A DNA stretch of 64,000 nucleotides, from contig NZ_LMDA01000022.1 of NCBI RefSeq assembly GCF_001424985.1, positions 248,001 to 312,000 of the forward strand. Direction: 5' to 3'. This DNA comes from Rhizobium sp. Root1212. Its GTDB lineage: Bacteria; Pseudomonadota; Alphaproteobacteria; Rhizobiales; Rhizobiaceae. This document shows, in pieces, positions 63,861 through 64,000 of the stretch. The translations under genes were made by a program, and so were the position numbers. Below the pieces are notes generated by a model. The model was not told the DNA's origin. It did not search any database and saw nothing but the letters and a program-made list of their open reading frames with translations. Numbering within the stretch: position 1 is the first letter of the stretch; each line of letters opens with the position of its first letter.

Positions 63861-64000
63861 ATGACAGGGATCGAGGGTAACGGCACGAAAACCGGCAAGC
63901 CGAAGGCTGCCTTCGCAGCCGTGCGCGCATCAATGATCGCCGCCTGCCTCGTTGCGATCACCCTTCCGGCCATAGCACAGCAGCAACCCGCCCCGCAGCA
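63861..64000 (+). CDS. 5' end of a secreted protein, probably EnvC-like
   Basis: The gene runs off the right edge; 46 codons are visible. A charged N-region (MTGIEGNGTKTGKPKAAFAA) is followed by a hydrophobic helix (SMIAACLVAITLPAIA) and a likely signal-peptidase site before QQQPAPQ. In Rhizobiales a murein hydrolase activator of the EnvC/M23 family often follows this gene group, which is the sole reason for the guess. Confidence 0.5.
   Translation, partial: MTGIEGNGTKTGKPKAAFAAVRASMIAACLVAITLPAIAQQQPAPQ

Overview
The window is about 64 kb of GC-rich alphaproteobacterial chromosome, most likely from the Rhizobiaceae (Rhizobium, Agrobacterium, Ensifer or Shinella relatives). This rests on the gene order rplU-rpmA-(two GNATs)-obgE-proB-proA-nadD-rsfS-rlmH-(GGDEF)-(secreted envC-like start), on the protein style, and on the leuB and eptA/two-component surroundings. 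Species cannot be named from sequence alone.

Left chromosomal arm (1-18437). A RelB/DinJ-type antitoxin is cut by the window edge. Next come a 5-aminovalerate/GABA aminotransferase and a semialdehyde dehydrogenase, facing a glutaryl-CoA dehydrogenase and a family III CoA-transferase. Together these four enzymes would carry 5-aminovalerate through glutarate to crotonyl-CoA (lysine catabolism). An M24 peptidase, a LysR regulator and a DAO-type oxidoreductase follow. After these are a PAP2 phosphatase, leuB, a very small possible ORF, a small secreted protein, an EptA-like lipid A phosphoethanolamine transferase with its own response regulator and histidine kinase, an HI0933-type flavoprotein and an amidase.

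Genomic island (18481 to about 53778). A tRNA-Ser(CGA) on the minus strand (53762-53851) is the integration target. An 18-bp copy of its 3' end lies 35.3 kb away at 18481-18498. A 624-residue tyrosine recombinase sits beside the tRNA. Inside the direct repeats are a pair of imperfect inverted repeats of about 50 bp and clusters of 12-13 bp direct repeats that look like integrase arm sites. The cargo is almost entirely defence-like. In order it comprises an HNH nuclease, hipBA, a type I Zorya system (zorABCD), an ASCH-domain protein, a DUF3102-like protein behind a long palindrome, and a four-gene unit with a PD-(D/E)xK-like protein and a split FtsH-like AAA/M41 protease. These are followed by a type I restriction-modification operon with an extra nuclease-like gene, an EVE/PUA-like plus GIY-YIG protein, Mrr, an unknown gene, a KAP-like P-loop NTPase, and a two-RT DRT3 system followed by a putative ncRNA carrying a CACACACA stretch.

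A 19-bp palindrome (consensus TGCGGAAATNATTTCCGCA) occurs five times in the island, and I did not notice it outside. Three copies lie upstream of cargo genes, one at the start of the integrase gene and one inside hipA. It may mark a shared regulator or an element-maintenance site. This palindrome, the split AAA/M41 module and the DRT3 ncRNA are the most interesting observations here.

Right chromosomal arm (53852-64000). This is rplU-rpmA with a terminator, two translationally coupled GNAT acetyltransferases, obgE, proB, proA, nadD, rsfS and rlmH. A diguanylate cyclase with a C-terminal GAF-like region follows, then the 5' end of a secreted protein that is probably an EnvC-like factor.
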